Assembly (NCBI GenBank): GCA_015680685.1
Contig: MNCI01038220.1
Coordinates: 3,127 to 36,000 of the forward strand
DNA length: 32,874 nt
Reading direction: 5' to 3'
Origin: Gnetum montanum
Lineage: Eukaryota > Streptophyta > Gnetopsida > Gnetales > Gnetaceae
The notes beneath the pieces are model-generated. The model saw only the letters and a program-made list of their open reading frames with translations. It ran no database searches and had not been told where the DNA came from. The position numbers were made by a program, and so were the translations under genes. Within the stretch, counting starts at the first letter, position 1; each line of letters starts with the position of its first letter. Shown here in pieces: positions 30,331 to 32,874 of the stretch.

Positions 30331-32107
30331 TGTTGAGATGCGGTGACAGGTGTAGCCAACGCCAGGCAGTGATCAGGTAAGTGTTGAGGCCAACCTCACC
30401 CATGCTAGGCATAGGGCCTTGATCAACAGTAATATCTACTATGAAAATTCAGTATTCCCAAATGAAATTTTCTTTTTCAAAAAAGGTTAAAAAAAAGGTT
30501 AAGGCCTTGACCTTGACTCTCCCTGCTATAATCACAATTCAATGGGTAGCCTGGAAAATTGCCAATGATCAATCGAGAAGACCCTGTTCAAGCAATGCAC
30601 AATGGAAACTGTTAAAAGCATATTTCACAGAAGAAGTCTTTATAGAGCTATCTAAACCTCCTTTCTTTTCGTTTGCATTTATAAAAAGTGAATACTATGA
30701 TTAAAAAAAAGAACAAACAAGAAAAAATTAAGCGAGAATCAAGGGTAGTTTGCAAGGTAGGAAGATTTAACTTTACACTCTATCCACCTTTGTAATCATC
30801 AGTTTAATCCTTTCTGCATATTTTTTTTCTTTTTTGGTACCATGGAGAATTATATTTTCAGTATTTAAGCATGCACTCTTCTTGTCTCACTGAGTCAGAG
30901 TGCTTTTGTAAGGTGTAGTTGCTACAAAGCTTGAGTATTTGCTTAGTGTGAAATTTGAATATTTGTTTCAAAAAAAAATATTTCGACCTAAATCATAAAA
31001 ATTAAGGCTTATTTTTTAGCTCATTTTCTTATTCCAGTTTTCCCATGTTGCGTTTGGCAGGGCAAAAGGAACAGATGGTTTAGGGTTAGGGTTTCTCCCG
31101 TAGGGCCGCTATAAAGAGGGGAGCCCATAGCCAGCGCCTGCGCCTATTCTATTATGACGATCAGGGATAGATGTGAGCATCTCTCTCCTTTCTTACATGG
31201 TCCTCCTCATGTGGCCAGCACAGCAGACAACGCCATCAGTGCCTTGCAGCAGAAGGACAGTCTTCTATGTTTTGCACACACAAGAAAACACGATTTCTCT
31301 CTCCTCGACGTCACCCTGACAACAACTCGGGCAAGGCCTCTTTGGAGATGCACACACAGACTTGATGGGAGGCATGTCAACAGTGACGCAAACACTTTGA
31401 TGGGTGAAAAACTCTAAAAACAGCTCTCTCTTTTTCCTCTCCTTTCACAACATAGCACGCAGAGAAGGAATGAGGGACACAACCTCTTCCCAGATGTCGG
31501 AGGCATCCAAGCAGTTAACAGACGGTAGGAAACAAGTGTTCTCTCTTTCTTCTAGCCTACATCGATTAAATTGTTCTGGGGGTGGCTAGCCAGGAAATAG
31601 TAGGCAGACACGTAGCAGAAGCAGTAGGTAGGCATGCAGGACGTGGACAGCCGGTGCACACGAATGACATGTGGTTGATAATAATTGTCGACAGTTGCAG
31701 TGGATGTGGTGGCAGACAACGGAGGTCTCTTCTCTCCCAATCAGCAGGAGCAACAGATCCTGAGTAGAACCCACATCAGGAACCAGAAAAGCAGAGCACG
31801 AGATAAACTTTAATTTAATTTCTATTTTGTTTCATATTAATTATTATACTAAAAAATTGCACAAATATTTAATTTTTATTTTTAATTATTTTTCTATATT
31901 TTTCAAGATATAATAGAACTTAACTTAAATTAAATTTAAGTTTTTAATATTTTTTTTAAAAATATTATTATTATTGTTTTGTCCCATAGCCCTTTCTAGC
32001 TGAGACTATTCCCGGGTTTCTGTATCCATACAAGAGGCACCCTAGGTGATAGTCTCCTAAAATGGGTTTTCACATGTGTTCGCATGTCCAAAATTTACAC
32101 ATCAACA
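30331..32107 (+). repeat. Element E 5' LTR
   Basis: The ends TGTTGA and TCAACA are inverted copies of each other. TATAAA at 31110-31115 is preceded by a telomere-like TTTAGGGTTAGGGTTT at 31079-31094. The part behind the TATA box is GC-richer than the rest of the window. Short open frames on both strands (31150-31780) overlap one another and carry no recognisable motif. AT-rich sequence follows from 31800. Confidence 0.68.
31079..31115 (+). promoter_or_regulatory. Telo-box and TATA box of element E LTR
   Basis: TTTAGGGTTAGGGTTT ends 15 bases before TATAAAGAGGGG. Telo-boxes close to a TATA box or start site are known in plant promoters, mainly of growth-related and translation-related genes. 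That it works here is inference. Confidence 0.5.
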
Positions 32108-32110
32108 CCT

Positions 32111-32129
32111 TTTTGGCACTAGAAGAAGG
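32111..32129 (+). other. Element E primer-binding site
   Basis: TTTTGGCACTAGAAGAAGG lies three bases behind the LTR end. It matches the first primer-site copy of element C (TTTTGGCACTAGAAAGAGG) except near its end. The matching tRNA was not identified. Confidence 0.65.
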
Positions 32130-32513
32130 GCAGTTTCTCAACCTTTTCCTTATTTTCCTTTTATGTTTCTTTTTTTTTAGAAAAAAATATTATTATCATT
32201 TTTTTAGTGTTTGTTTTATTTTTGCCTCCCTATTTTCAGTTTTATTGCTCTATTTTAGTTTGATTTTCAAATCTCCAAATTTATATTCTAGCAATCCTTT
32301 TTTTTAATTTGTTTTTCTAAAATTTAATTGAGGTGATTTAAATCATTTTACTTTCAATTTACTTTTCTGAAATTTTGTAATTTCAATTTTACTTTTAAAA
32401 ATTAAAAAAAATATTTATAAAATAAAATAAATATAGCATTCAAATGTTTTTTTCTATTTTCTTTAATTTTCACAGTTTATTAGCATTTTACATTTCCTGT
32501 TATTTTTCATTTT
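32130..32513 (+). other. Untranslated leader of element E
   Basis: A strongly T-rich sequence with long T and A runs lies between primer site and gag ATG. An 81-codon frame at 32062-32307 is mostly Phe, Leu and Ser from T-rich DNA and overlaps LTR end and primer site, so it is not taken as a gene. Confidence 0.6.
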
Positions 32514-32874
32514 ATGAGTGACTCTTCTTACAAAACATCTCAACAAAGAACACATACTCCTACCCCTAGTCAACTAGCTACTCATCAATTTACTTTGAGA
32601 AAACAACGAGCTTCACTTTTTCCAAGTTCACTTCCTAAGAAACCTTGGACTAAGATGGCAGTCCATCAACCCCCATCTTCCTTAGTAAGAAACCCTTTTA
32701 ATTTTCATAACTACCATGACATACCAAAATCCCTTCAGAACATAAATCTGTTCTTTGATCCTACAACCCCTACGAATGATGCCCGCCAACACATACAATG
32801 TTTTGAAACCTTATTATGGATCCACAACATTGTACATAATGATGTGGCATGCAGGGTGTTTGTAACAACATTTA
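32514..32874 (+). CDS. Element E gag, N-terminal part, truncated by window edge
   Basis: An open frame starts at ATG 32514 (MSDSSYKTSQQRTHTPTPSQ) and stays open for 120 codons to the last base. The beginning is rich in Ser, Thr, Gln and basic residues. Then come INLFFDPTTPTNDARQHIQC, FETLLWIHNIVHND and VACRVFVTTF. This resembles the start of the Ty3 gag core, in which a helix ends in xxCRxFxxTL and is followed by WY. No stop is seen, so this may be the least damaged gene in the window. Whether the whole gag is intact cannot be told. Confidence 0.7.
   Translation, partial: MSDSSYKTSQQRTHTPTPSQLATHQFTLRKQRASLFPSSLPKKPWTKMAVHQPPSSLVRNPFNFHNYHDIPKSLQNINLFFDPTTPTNDARQHIQCFETLLWIHNIVHNDVACRVFVTTF

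Larger units (their letters stand above)
30331..32874 (+). mobile_element. Element E: LTR retrotransposon, 5' part, runs off the window
   Basis: The reading of D stops at 30330 and a new sequence begins with TGTTGAGATG. An LTR end with the inverted match ATCAACA lies at 32107, followed a few bases later by a primer site like that of element C, a T-rich leader and an open gag start. This makes 30331-32107 a 5' LTR of 1777 bp. The expected TSD would be ATAAG (30326-30330), but its partner lies outside the window. Confidence 0.72.

Noticed and set aside
31079-31094. Telomere-like repeat as a sign of a chromosome end or interstitial telomere
   Set aside because: Only about two units occur, directly before a TATA box. 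A promoter telo-box or chance explains it better.
31154-31774. Several overlapping open frames on both strands as possible host genes
   Set aside because: They overlap each other in opposite directions, have no recognisable motif, and lie inside the LTR of element E in a GC-richer part where stops are rarer.

Overview
The window is eukaryotic, from a plant with a large, repeat-rich genome. It is AT-rich and made almost entirely of decayed Ty3/gypsy LTR retrotransposons. I see no host gene, rRNA or tRNA gene. A seed plant is likely and a gymnosperm possible, but the sequence does not decide the species. I sorted the elements using LTR ends (TG...CA), 5-bp target-site duplications (TSDs), primer-binding sites, polypurine tracts and protein motifs.

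Layout, outermost first. Element D (minus strand) is the oldest: a Tat-type pol reading reverse transcriptase, RNase H, second RNase H, integrase. Its right part lies at about 29149-30330 and its left part at about 905-2507. Element C (plus strand, 2513-29148, TSD GAAGC/GAAGT) is inserted inside D's second RNase H. Removing C and one TSD copy makes D's reading frame continuous. C has LTRs of about 3 kb, a repeated primer-site region, gag, protease, an RNase H-like domain upstream of the reverse transcriptase, a normal RNase H downstream, and an integrase broken at a TA microsatellite.

C was then hit twice. Element A (plus, 2952-10567, TSD ATAAT) lies in C's 5' LTR. Element B (minus, 14186-21163, TSD ACAAT/ACAAC) lies in C's gag. 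A and B are sister families: their LTRs end alike and their primer sites match tRNA-Asp. Both have gag but no recognisable reverse transcriptase or integrase, so they look non-autonomous. B also keeps a protease. A carries an extra decayed ORF near its 3' end with its own promoter-like region, and that ORF is split by a solo LTR of the B family (7907-8910, perfect TSD ACAAC). On the right, element E (plus) starts at 30331 in D's reverse transcriptase. It runs off the window with a 1.78-kb LTR, a primer site like that of C, and an open gag start.

Every coding region except the edge-truncated gag of E carries stops, frameshifts or lost catalytic residues, so the locus is a fossil. The most interesting points are the two RNase H arrangements side by side, the GATATC-rich arrays just upstream of TATA boxes in A and B LTRs and inside A, the extra ORF in A, a non-standard zinc knuckle kept in both A and B, and a threefold repeated primer-site region in C.
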